Of a DNA stretch of 40,939 bases, positions 13,386 through 20,657 are shown piece after piece (the stretch's first letter is position 1; each line of letters starts with the position of its first letter). A model generated the notes under the pieces. It saw only the letters and a list, made by a program, of their open reading frames with translations. It was not told the DNA's origin and did no database searches. The translations under genes and the position numbers were made by a program. The DNA comes from a virus, in the IMG/VR virus record IMGVR_UViG_3300044681_000173, positions 1 through 40,939 of that record. One strand, given 5' to 3'.

Positions 13386-13808
13386 TTACGGATTGCGAAC
13401 GAGGCCCGTGTCCTCGGGCCGAGCCGCGACGTAGTAGAACCCCTCCGGGCTGTCGTACTCGTAGTGAACCCGGAGGTTCTTGCGCAGTAGCTCCGTCTTC
13501 CAACGGTCGAACCGCCGCTGATCCACTGGTCGAACATCCAGCCCGCGATTAATGCGGGCTGCGATGCGCAACATCGACAGCGGGTAAGCGTGGTTGTGGT
13601 CGAGAGCAATCCGCTCCCACGGGATCTCGTCGTACCTGACTCGATTGGTCAAGCCAATCCGTGACAGGTGACCACTCACCGTGGAAAGGGCAACGTCCTC
13701 GTTGTAGATCTCCTTGATCCTCTGCTGGATCTCTTCATGTGTCAGACCGTCTTCTTCAACCCAGTGCTCAAGCACTGAGTCAGAAGGCATCTTCCGCCGT
13801 GCTGGCAT
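13386..13808 (-). CDS. Helix-turn-helix regulator, candidate repressor
   Basis: 140 residues from the ATG at 13808, with AAAGG six bases upstream; an in-frame ATG nine codons earlier lacks such a site. The helix-turn-helix is at about 21-52 (LTHEEIQQRIKEIY, then ALSTVSGHLSRIGL). The rest is basic and ends in a beta-like YEYDSPEGFYYVA segment. It is divergent from the integrase across a region with two dyads, the position expected of an immunity repressor or lysogeny regulator. No Cro- or excisionase-like gene is obvious. Confidence 0.7.
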   Translation of the reverse strand: MPARRKMPSDSVLEHWVEEDGLTHEEIQQRIKEIYNEDVALSTVSGHLSRIGLTNRVRYDEIPWERIALDHNHAYPLSMLRIAARINRGLDVRPVDQRRFDRWKTELLRKNLRVHYEYDSPEGFYYVAARPEDTGLVRNP

Positions 13809-13845
13809 TACACACCTTTCGTGGGCATCACTCAATCCTCAAGTC

Positions 13846-13873
13846 AGACTACAGAGTTTTGCTCAGAACACAA
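13846..13873 (-). promoter_or_regulatory. Candidate promoter of the HTH gene
   Basis: On the minus strand TTGTGT (13873-13868) and TAGTCT (13851-13846) are spaced by 16 bases, the same spacing as the integrase and late promoter candidates. The -35 overlaps the arm of the inverted repeat at 13871-13900. A second pair, TTGATT (13946-13941) and TAGTTT (13924-13919), also with 16 bases, lies upstream. Confidence 0.35.
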
Positions 13874-13900
13874 TCACCACATCCCTCAATGGGGTGATTG
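13871..13900. promoter_or_regulatory. Inverted repeat, candidate operator
   Basis: CAATCACC (13871-13878) and GGTGATTG (13893-13900) are perfect 8-bp inverted arms 14 bases apart, between the HTH gene and the integrase. The dyad abuts a candidate -35 of the HTH gene. Confidence 0.5.
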
Positions 13901-13911
13901 TACTTTATGTT

Positions 13912-13924
13912 TAGTTTCAAACTA
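13912..13924. promoter_or_regulatory. 13-bp palindrome, candidate operator
   Basis: TAGTTTCAAACTA is a perfect palindrome around one central base. It covers the TAGTTT -10 of the upstream minus-strand promoter candidate. Confidence 0.4.
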
Positions 13925-14007
13925 GGGCAAAATGGGACAAAATCAAGGCTCGAACTTGTACCCAAGGTCGATGACCACACCCTGCGTTAACATGTCTCAA
14001 TGCTTAC

Positions 14008-14035
14008 TTGACACTTGAACGGTAGGCATTACTCT
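14008..14035 (+). promoter_or_regulatory. Integrase promoter (leaderless transcript)
   Basis: TTGACA (14008-14013) and TACTCT (14030-14035) are spaced by 16 bases. A start about seven bases after the -10 falls at the ATG at 14043, and there is no Shine-Dalgarno, so the mRNA is probably leaderless, as is common in actinobacteria. Confidence 0.65.
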
Positions 14036-14042
14036 TGATCAC

Positions 14043-15020
14043 ATGGAATCGCCGATGTTGTCAGTTGCCATCGAGGAGTTCCTTCAGTGGAGGGCAAGGC
14101 ACTACCGCCCCAACACGGTGAAGAACTCCGAAACAGCTCTGCGCCTGCTCATGCAGGCGCTGGGCGATCTGCCCGTAGATGAGATCAATCGGGACGACGG
14201 CGAGCGGATCATCGCCTACCTGCATGAACGACAGCAGGCATCCACCGTCAACCAGAACCGGACGGTTCTACAGGCGTTCTTCAAGTGGCTGGTCGAGGAA
14301 GGCTATGTGCCCCTGACGTTCAACCCCTTCCGCAACATCCGGCCTGACCGGGTGCCGCAGAAGGACTACCCACGCCTCACCGTGGACGAGTTCGAACCTT
14401 TCCTCGACTCGGCCACGTCACCCAGAGACAGGATCTTCTGCGCCCTTGGCCTGTACCTGTTCCTGCGCGGATCCGAGGCGGCCTCCCTGCGGGTACGCGA
14501 CCTCCGCCTAGGCGAAGGCACGCTGACCGTCACTGTCCACAAGACCAACGACATTGATGTCATGCCACTGAACACGGAACTGGACCGGGAGCTGCGCCGC
14601 TGGCTAACCCACATGACCAGTGAACTTGGCCCCCTCGACCCCGACTGGTACTTGGTGCCAGCATTCACCGCCAGCAGGTTCACCCAGAAACTAGCCCCCA
14701 CCCGGCCCATATCGAAGCCAGAAGCGCCCATCAAGCGGACACTGGAAGCCTACGGGTGGGAGGATACCTACTGGGCTGGGGCGCACCTCCTGCGCCGCAG
14801 CGGGGCACGCTGCCTCTTCGATGAACTCTGTGACCAAGCCGTTGACGCAAGTCTCCGCATCGTTTCATCACAGTTACATCACAAAAATGTCGCAATGACG
14901 GAGCGATATCTTGGTATAACAGCGGATAGAGCCCGCCGTGACAGGCTCCTAAAGGGAGCAAACATGTTCACCAGAAAGTCCATGGATAACGTCATCACTC
15001 TAAGGGGGGTCGCACAGTGA
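14043..15020 (+). CDS. int: Tyrosine integrase
   Basis: 325 residues. The N-terminal SAM-like core-binding domain (about 5-90, NTVKNSETALRLL, then TVNQNRTVLQAFFKWL) is followed by the catalytic domain with all key residues: Arg142 (LRGSEAASL), Lys167, His248 and Arg251 (HLLRRSGAR), His279/His280 (LHHKNV) and nucleophile Tyr289 (TERYLG). It would integrate and excise the phage at an attachment site, so the phage is temperate. There is no long arm-binding domain ahead of the SAM-like part. A zinc-ribbon gene overlaps its stop; no excisionase was recognised. Confidence 0.93.
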   Translation: MESPMLSVAIEEFLQWRARHYRPNTVKNSETALRLLMQALGDLPVDEINRDDGERIIAYLHERQQASTVNQNRTVLQAFFKWLVEEGYVPLTFNPFRNIRPDRVPQKDYPRLTVDEFEPFLDSATSPRDRIFCALGLYLFLRGSEAASLRVRDLRLGEGTLTVTVHKTNDIDVMPLNTELDRELRRWLTHMTSELGPLDPDWYLVPAFTASRFTQKLAPTRPISKPEAPIKRTLEAYGWEDTYWAGAHLLRRSGARCLFDELCDQAVDASLRIVSSQLHHKNVAMTERYLGITADRARRDRLLKGANMFTRKSMDNVITLRGVAQ

Positions 15021-15235
15021 AAATCAGCGTTACTGCGTGCGACAAGTGCCACGTTCGAAGTGAGAAGAAACCAGTGGCAGAGTGGTCGCTCCGGCGAGGA
15101 GCAACCCGCTGGAGCGGAGAACTCTGCGACAAGTGCTTTCAGGAAATCCTGAAGACCTACCAGCCGTCATCGATGTCTCGTGCTCGCCACGTCATCAACG
15201 AGACAAAGATCAACGACATTCCAAAACTGCCCTAG
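15017..15235 (+). CDS. Small zinc-ribbon protein
   Basis: 72 residues. GTG start overlapping the integrase stop (GTGA), with AGGGGGG upstream. CDKC near the N-terminus (residues 8-11) and CDKC at about 37-40 form a zinc ribbon; the tail is basic (SRARHVINETK). Such proteins occur in actinophages, often near DNA-binding genes. Co-transcription with the integrase suggests an accessory or regulatory role, possibly as a directionality factor, but there is no specific sign of that. Confidence 0.65.
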   Translation: MKISVTACDKCHVRSEKKPVAEWSLRRGATRWSGELCDKCFQEILKTYQPSSMSRARHVINETKINDIPKLP

Positions 15236-15238
15236 AAA

Positions 15239-15282
15239 CGCAAAAAGCGGGGTGGATGGCCGAAGCCATCCACCCCTTTGCG
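15239..15282. terminator. Bidirectional terminator between convergent operons
   Basis: GGGGTGGATGGC (15249-15260) and GCCATCCACCCC (15265-15276) form a perfect 12-bp stem with loop CGAA. CGCAAA (15239-15244) and TTTGCG (15277-15282) extend it, with A and T runs at either side. It ends the integrase operon from the left and the late operon from the right. Confidence 0.88.
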
Positions 15283-15486
15283 TCACAGGTTGATAAGATC
15301 AAAAAGGTTTAGCGTGTCCTCATCAAGTTCACCATGCGGGCTGATCCCGTTAGCGCGCTGCACGCCCCGCACCACCTCCATCAGAGGTGCATCCAACTGG
15401 TTGCCGCCGGGGACATTCAAAGCAACCCGAACCTTTCCCACCAGCGGGTCAGTCTGACCCTTCACCACCAGTGGCACAGCCGACAT
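15283..15486 (-). CDS. Putative peptidoglycan-binding miniprotein
   Basis: 67 residues from the ATG at 15486, just after the stop of the upstream virion gene. The C-terminal half, MEVVRGVQRANGISPHGELDEDTLNLFDLI, resembles a PG_binding_1 repeat, in which a helix-G-x-D-G-x-x-G pattern binds the cell wall. The N-terminal part is beta-like. It is the last gene of the late operon and could anchor a lysis enzyme or virion part to the wall. The domain assignment is a by-eye inference. Confidence 0.55.
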   Translation of the reverse strand: MSAVPLVVKGQTDPLVGKVRVALNVPGGNQLDAPLMEVVRGVQRANGISPHGELDEDTLNLFDLINL

Positions 15487-15491
15487 TCGCA

Positions 15492-17396
15492 CTAAAGCTC
15501 CACATCCACAGTCTGAAGTTGAAGGGTCACCAGCCCACCAAAGCCGTCCGCAAAGGACGGCGGTGTTATCTGTTCGAACTGCACAGCGCGCACCACACAG
15601 ATCCGCTCCTCGCCCGTGCTGTAGTCCTGAAACAGGCACGACCCGCCCGACTGCTCCAGCCTCTCCAAGGCCCGCAGCCGTTCCCACGGGTCACTGACCC
15701 GAACAACACCATTCGAATCCTCCTCCGACTTGAAGCACAGAAGCGGCAGTGTCAGCGTCCGAGACCGCAGAGGAGCGGGCAGGGCACGCAACTGCCACTC
15801 CAGCATGCGCGGACCCTTGGTGTCGTCACTCGTATCCCGAGACAGGGAAATCCTGATCTCAAACTCGGTATCGGGCTGCAACTCGGCAGACAGGGGAATG
15901 TTCAACACCTGACCCAGAGGGATAGAACCGAAGTCCGCAAACACCGTCGGGTCAGAAGATGTGACACGCACACCCAGTGAGCCACCGCCACCATCGGATG
16001 ACTTCACAGAGAAAGACACCGGCTGCTTGTACTCCGTCGTGCCCCACCGCACGACGCCAGAGTCAAGGAAACCATTCTCGGCAAGACGAGTGGGATGCTC
16101 GATGTACACCTTCGTCGTCGTCGTGATCAGGGCTCGACCCGTAGACCCAACAAACGCAACAGATGTCGGAGTGCCAGAAGCAATCGAAAGGTCAGAAGCG
16201 TAGGCATAGAAGGCGTCAACTGTCTGGCCTAGATCAATCCGCCACAGCCCGTAGAATCCACCACGAGCGGCGGCTCGGGTGGCGTACACGTACTCACCGT
16301 CAAACGCCATGTCAAGGACATCGTCCTCGACGCTCAACGGCCCGTACACGAAACCAGTACCCGAAGCATTCTCGGATGCCACACGAATGCCACGGTTCGT
16401 GGCAGCGATGACATAGGTGTTCAAGTAGCTCCGAAGATTTCGGAGCCTCTCCCCGACCGGAAATTCGGCCACGTTCACTGGCTCAAGCATCGCGGCGTTG
16501 CCGCCCGCCGTCGTGTCAATCGTGAACGACAGCACCTTCGACTGAACACCAATGTTGACCGCTACCAGAATGGCGGACGTTGTCTCGGTGATAGCCGAGA
16601 ACTCAACGTCGCTATGCACATACTCGTAGCGGGAATCAACAACCAGATCGACAGCAACAGGTGGAGTGGTTGGGTTACGACCAAGTTCAAAGATTCGGGC
16701 TGGCTCAGGATCGGTGATCAAACACCCGACAATGATGCGATCCTTCACGAAACCAATCGACTGCACCGTCCACGCCCCACCGGGGGCGTCGTACAGTTTC
16801 GTCGCAGTCAGATCAGACGCGATCTCGTAGACGCCGTCAGTGGCCCCCACGATGGCGCTTGAGCCATCGGTCGTCAGCGCAACGGCAGATCCAGTAAACC
16901 CGGTCGCCTGCACAACCGCCTCAGCGGCAGCGTCATAGAGGTACACGCCGCCGTCATACAAGAACCACGCACCGGCAGCGCACGTGGCAGCGTGCGTGCC
17001 GCCGTGCTCCGCAACTTCCTCAGTGTCCGGCAGAAGTTTCAGCTCGCCCTGCGTCCACACGTCAACATTCGCTGACTGCCTGTACCGATAAAGATCACCA
17101 GAGTCTGCGTCGTAATACTCGGCTCCACCACCAAGATGCCATGAGGTGGCTGAACGCAGCCACCAGTTCGCCAGAGAGTTCTCACCAGCAGTCGCGGCCT
17201 GATCGACGCGCTCCTTCTGGTACGTCGTCGTCACGCGAGTAATGCGAGTCTGATCAGAAGCAGACGACAACCACGGCTGATTGCCGATGGCGTAGTCAGC
17301 GGCAAACGATGACCTGTCGTAGCGGGCAAGCCGGTCAACAATGTCCTGACCTAGCGTGAATGGTAGGTCGTTAACAATCGCCTTGTTGTCAGACAT
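15492..17396 (-). CDS. Virion structural protein, beta-propeller-like
   Basis: 634 residues. Many short beta repeats of the type WFLYDGGVYLYDAAAEAVVQATGF and FDGEYVYATRA suggest a propeller of 6-8 blades (about 140-430). A beta-sandwich-like part follows, ending in VTLQLQTVDVEL. Large proteins of this kind are common in the tail region of actinophages, where they form part of the tail nozzle or needle. Ribosome site weak. It lies between the DUF6321 gene and the PG-binding gene at the end of the late operon. It may contact the receptor or hold fibres; not proven. Confidence 0.7.
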   Translation of the reverse strand: MSDNKAIVNDLPFTLGQDIVDRLARYDRSSFAADYAIGNQPWLSSASDQTRITRVTTTYQKERVDQAATAGENSLANWWLRSATSWHLGGGAEYYDADSGDLYRYRQSANVDVWTQGELKLLPDTEEVAEHGGTHAATCAAGAWFLYDGGVYLYDAAAEAVVQATGFTGSAVALTTDGSSAIVGATDGVYEIASDLTATKLYDAPGGAWTVQSIGFVKDRIIVGCLITDPEPARIFELGRNPTTPPVAVDLVVDSRYEYVHSDVEFSAITETTSAILVAVNIGVQSKVLSFTIDTTAGGNAAMLEPVNVAEFPVGERLRNLRSYLNTYVIAATNRGIRVASENASGTGFVYGPLSVEDDVLDMAFDGEYVYATRAAARGGFYGLWRIDLGQTVDAFYAYASDLSIASGTPTSVAFVGSTGRALITTTTKVYIEHPTRLAENGFLDSGVVRWGTTEYKQPVSFSVKSSDGGGGSLGVRVTSSDPTVFADFGSIPLGQVLNIPLSAELQPDTEFEIRISLSRDTSDDTKGPRMLEWQLRALPAPLRSRTLTLPLLCFKSEEDSNGVVRVSDPWERLRALERLEQSGGSCLFQDYSTGEERICVVRAVQFEQITPPSFADGFGGLVTLQLQTVDVEL

Positions 17397-17663
17397 TTAG
17401 CAATTCCAAGCGCGTAGGGATTTGTTGATCCTGCTGTTCGGGTCATTCGCTGTCTTCTTCGAAGTCAGCTTCTTCTTCATGCCAGTCATGCGGGCACAAA
17501 AACTCCGCTTGCGCGGACCTCCCCCCGGCTGCGGGGCTTTCAGCCCCGGCTTCTTCGGGTTGGCACGGTTGTAGGAAGCGCGACCCTTTTCGTTCAAGCC
17601 ACCCTCAGGGTTCTTTCCCTCTTTGCGCTGCCAAGCGGCAGAAGCAAACCGCTTACCGGCCAC
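17397..17663 (-). CDS. DUF6321-like basic phage protein
   Basis: 88 residues, GTG start behind AAGGGAAG. The pattern KEGKNPEGGLNEKGR, then LKAPQPGGGPRKRSFCARM and KKLTSKKTANDPNSRI, ending NKSLRAWNC, matches DUF6321 as seen in many tailed phages, including T7-like ones. It is very basic and has two conserved cysteines. Function is not established; a role in virion assembly or DNA binding is possible. It follows the endolysin with two bases between. Confidence 0.8.
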   Translation of the reverse strand: MAGKRFASAAWQRKEGKNPEGGLNEKGRASYNRANPKKPGLKAPQPGGGPRKRSFCARMTGMKKKLTSKKTANDPNSRINKSLRAWNC

Positions 17664-17664
17664 G

Positions 17665-18171
17665 TTAACTTCCCTTCTTCACCCGACCAGACGGTGAAAT
17701 GCCAAGCCTCTTCATCTCTACTTGGACAATCACTGGGTTCGGGTTGTGCAGCACAAAGTGCATCGGATCCCAAAAATTGCGGTAGTTGATGCCTGCCTCC
17801 AGCAACTTGTACTTGCGTAAAAGAGACTTCAACTTCAGGAACTTGACCGGATGCTGGATCCACCACCTGTTGTACTTGGACTGGCTTCCCTCTTTGGTCG
17901 CATTCAAATCAATGGCAACACCAGCGCAATGATCGGAGATGCTGCTGGATGCTCGGCCCTTGCGAACCGGAGCCCACCCCCAGTCATCGAAGGTGCCCTC
18001 GTCAATGGCGCGAATCTGTGAGTGGTACTCCGCAGCAAACGCAACAAGGTAGCCACCGACATCCTTCCGCAGCTTCAGGCTGCGTCCAGTGCCGGGAATC
18101 CTGAATGACTTCAGTCGAGGGTCAGTCCCGCTAGGGATGACCTCCCAACCATTGATGCTCTTAGCGGCCAT
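17665..18171 (-). CDS. Endolysin, M15 D-Ala-D-Ala peptidase
   Basis: 168 residues. The M15C (VanY-like) zinc site is clear: SDHCAGVAIDLN with His81 and Asp88, and WDPMHFV with His138. The enzyme cleaves the peptide stems of peptidoglycan. It overlaps the holin-like gene by 11 bases, and a second membrane gene follows in the same cassette, so this is the lysis module. No signal peptide, as expected for a holin-dependent endolysin. No separate wall-binding domain is fused; the short basic tail and the downstream PG-binding gene may serve. Confidence 0.9.
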   Translation of the reverse strand: MAAKSINGWEVIPSGTDPRLKSFRIPGTGRSLKLRKDVGGYLVAFAAEYHSQIRAIDEGTFDDWGWAPVRKGRASSSISDHCAGVAIDLNATKEGSQSKYNRWWIQHPVKFLKLKSLLRKYKLLEAGINYRNFWDPMHFVLHNPNPVIVQVEMKRLGISPSGRVKKGS

Positions 18172-18403
18172 TCTTGTCGATCACCCCGAAGCGCGGGTTC
18201 TCGCCGTTCAGGTAGTCGATGAGGACAACAACGGCAGGAGGTACAGCAACCACGAGAACAGGCGGCAGACCAAACCCGGCGATGTTGTCAACAACCCACG
18301 TCAGACCAGTCGCAATGAACACCTTCAGCGCTACGCCAATGGGATGGTCATTGATGAAACTGAGAAAATCTTTCCAAGAATTCACGGTCACTCCATATGC
18401 CAC
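18161..18403 (-). CDS. Putative holin
   Basis: 80 residues from a GTG at 18403; a GTG at 18391, overlapping the upstream TGA, gives 76 residues and may be the true start. It has two hydrophobic segments (about 24-42 and 46-64), a Pro-Pro turn, and a charged C-terminus (NGENPRFGVIDKNGR). Its adjacency to the endolysin supports a holin that lets the enzyme cross the membrane. Another membrane gene lies just upstream, as in two-component systems. Confidence 0.7.
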   Translation of the reverse strand: MAYGVTVNSWKDFLSFINDHPIGVALKVFIATGLTWVVDNIAGFGLPPVLVVAVPPAVVVLIDYLNGENPRFGVIDKNGR

Positions 18404-18579
18404 TCAATGTGGCGGTCGATTTTGCCCTCTATACGATCAACCGCATCCCTCATCGAAGATCCACCATTGGGTTTGATCTCGTGAAGGATGCGGTTGACGC
18501 GATGGTCTATAACCCACAACAGCGCACCGAATGCAGCGGAAACGATGCCGACTATTGCGAGGATGTCTCCAACTGTCAT
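18388..18579 (-). CDS. Small membrane protein of the lysis module
   Basis: 63 residues: N-terminal membrane helix (VGDILAIVGIVSAAFGALLWVI), then an amphipathic, partly coiled C-terminal helix with HRVNRILHEIK and RIEGKIDRHIEWH. This one-membrane-helix-plus-coil shape is typical of the second small lysis gene of many actinophages (holin partner, or DUF2746-like). It overlaps the putative holin by several bases. Which of the two is the pore former cannot be decided. Confidence 0.65.
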   Translation of the reverse strand: MTVGDILAIVGIVSAAFGALLWVIDHRVNRILHEIKPNGGSSMRDAVDRIEGKIDRHIEWHME

Positions 18580-18594
18580 TGCCCCCGAAGCCCT

Positions 18595-18825
18595 CTACTC
18601 GTGCCCGGGGCAGGAAGCCAGTTCCTCCTCTGACGCTTCCGCGAAGTCCATGTCATCGTCGGCGTCAAATTCGGCGGTGTCGGGGGAACAGACCAGTGTT
18701 CGTCCCGAATCCAGCTCGGTGTGGATGAACGTCTCGTCTCCAGTCCACCCGAGCACGCGCAGGTAGCGCGGCTCGGACCCGTCCTCGGAGCGCTGCGGCT
18801 TGTACGAAATGTGAATGTATGGCAC
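18595..18825 (-). CDS. Acidic hypothetical protein
   Basis: 76 residues. ATG at 18825 behind AAGGAG at the proper distance. Beta-like first half (YIHISYKP, then LRVLGWTGDETFIHTEL) and a strongly acidic second half (FDADDDMDFAEASEEEL). No family recognised. It lies between the RCC1 fibre and the lysis genes, where fibre-assembly or small virion proteins are often found. Confidence 0.65.
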   Translation of the reverse strand: MPYIHISYKPQRSEDGSEPRYLRVLGWTGDETFIHTELDSGRTLVCSPDTAEFDADDDMDFAEASEEELASCPGHE

Positions 18826-18840
18826 TTGCAGTTCTCCTTG

Positions 18841-20646
18841 TTATTGACGCATCGAACGTCGCCACGCGAAGTGGCTGACATTGCGGTAGTAGGTTTCAAC
18901 GGCATAGCGATCTATGCCGTCGTCACGACCGAGGTAGTAGATCGTTCCGTCATTCATGTGACACACGGCGAAGTAGTAAGACGCCTGATCGATAGAGCCC
19001 ATGAAGATGTTCTTCACACCAGACTCGTTACCGTCAACCGTCCACGGCATGTACTTCGTGATCTCACGGGCGTGGTTGGTGGTGTTTGCGGTGGACTCGG
19101 TCGCGTCGCCAATCACGCCGTAGCCGTGGTAGCCGAACGATGCCCAGCGGTCGTTTGTCGTCTTCACCCACGTCGTTCCGTAGGAGCCACCGCCAATGGT
19201 CACAATATCTTCAATGTTTCCTTGGAAACCAGCAGGCAAGTTGCAGGCAACAAAGCCAGTGTTGTTGGCAGAAGTTGAACCGTTTCCGGCCTTGCCGTAG
19301 TTACCGGCACCAGCCGAGTACAGGATCCCGTTGCTGCCCAGCATGTACACCGTCGGGTACTCGCGACCAGAGATCCAATACTTGTTGCACGTCACACCAG
19401 CAGGCATGTTCATGGCAAACCACGAGTACTGTCGCGTCTGGTTGCCAGTGCAAAGCTGACCGTAGGAGTTGTCTCCAGCGCCCCACAGTTGACCAGAAGA
19501 ATCCTTAGCAATCGTGAAGCCACCCGGCACACCACCAACGCCGTTGAGGGTGTACCGCCACTGATCCGACTGGATCTCAACAATGTCCGACAGTGAAGTC
19601 AGGAACGGGGTGTTCCTGTCGACAGCCCACGACCCGTCACCGCCCTGCGCGTCACGGTTAGACCCCCACGCCCAGACATGTCCATCATCGGTAAGGCCGT
19701 ACACCATCGCGCCGTAGCAGCCGCCGCTGACAACATCAGTGAACACGACACCCGTGACGTTAGTAAGCGTCACGGGAGAAGTGCGTGTGGTGGTGGTTCC
19801 ATCGCCAAGCGTGCCGTAGCCGTTGTAGCCCCACGACCAGATCTCACCGTCACCAGTCAGAATGTGAACCGACTGGGTAGCGTCTTCGCCATTCAGCAGG
19901 AACTTCACCGCATGCTTGTTCACGCCACCGAAGCCGGAGACACGCTTGTACCAGCGGCGATGCGTCGTCGTGCCGTCACCCAACTGACCAGTGCCGTTGT
20001 GCCCAGTCGCGTACAGGTAGCCATTGTTCGTGATGAAGTAGGAGTTGTACGACGTGACGAACAGGTCAAGGATGAAGTCATTGGCCTCCAGCTCGTCAAC
20101 GATGCTTGCGGGCTGGAAGCCACTGCGGTACTCGTCAGAAGTCGTGTTGCTGTCACCCCACGCCTGACCGTTGTTCCCGTAGTAGGTGCGCCCACAGCCA
20201 TAGATGCGGCGGCGGTCAGCGGACAGGTAGTCACCAGTCCACTGGATACCCCAGTTCTGGCGAATCTTGTCAGCAGAGTCACGGTACTTAGCCAACTGGT
20301 AGGCTGAACGGTGAACCGGATGAGCAATGTTGCTCGTCCATGACGGGTAGCCACTCGATGCCGCAGTGAGTACCTGCCCCGGCGCGCCGATAGCGAGGCG
20401 CGCAGGGCCGGAAGCGTCACGGATGATCAGATCACCCGGAACCTCCAACTGGGTTGCACCCTCAGCGATAGTGTCCCAATCAGCGTGAACCACGCCAGCC
20501 GTCTTGGGAGTGCTGCCAGTGTTAGCGGTGATGCAGACGAAAGAGTCGCCCGCGTAGGACACAGCGTCGAGCGCCTCATACGCCGTCGCGGCATCCCACT
20601 CGCCCCGCCAGTTCAGGCGGATCTTACCGAGGTTGATAGTGGGCAT
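18841..20646 (-). CDS. RCC1-repeat tail fibre / receptor-binding protein
   Basis: 601 residues, ATG behind AAGGAAGGT. The first about 100 residues are a virion-attachment type region (YEALDAVSYAGDSFVCI, then GDLIIRDASGPARLAIG) sharing a segment with the fibre gene next to it. From about 180 to 560 run RCC1-like blades: GYLYATGHNGTGQLGDGTT, GEIWSWGYNGYGTLGDGTT, HVWAWGSNRDAQGGDGS, LWGAGDNSYGQL, ILYSAGAGNYGKAGNGS and WASFGYHGYGVIGDAT. The family forms seven-bladed propellers that bind proteins or sugars; here it probably faces the host surface. Confidence 0.88.
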   Translation of the reverse strand: MPTINLGKIRLNWRGEWDAATAYEALDAVSYAGDSFVCITANTGSTPKTAGVVHADWDTIAEGATQLEVPGDLIIRDASGPARLAIGAPGQVLTAASSGYPSWTSNIAHPVHRSAYQLAKYRDSADKIRQNWGIQWTGDYLSADRRRIYGCGRTYYGNNGQAWGDSNTTSDEYRSGFQPASIVDELEANDFILDLFVTSYNSYFITNNGYLYATGHNGTGQLGDGTTTHRRWYKRVSGFGGVNKHAVKFLLNGEDATQSVHILTGDGEIWSWGYNGYGTLGDGTTTTRTSPVTLTNVTGVVFTDVVSGGCYGAMVYGLTDDGHVWAWGSNRDAQGGDGSWAVDRNTPFLTSLSDIVEIQSDQWRYTLNGVGGVPGGFTIAKDSSGQLWGAGDNSYGQLCTGNQTRQYSWFAMNMPAGVTCNKYWISGREYPTVYMLGSNGILYSAGAGNYGKAGNGSTSANNTGFVACNLPAGFQGNIEDIVTIGGGSYGTTWVKTTNDRWASFGYHGYGVIGDATESTANTTNHAREITKYMPWTVDGNESGVKNIFMGSIDQASYYFAVCHMNDGTIYYLGRDDGIDRYAVETYYRNVSHFAWRRSMRQ

Positions 20647-20657
20647 TTATACCTTCC

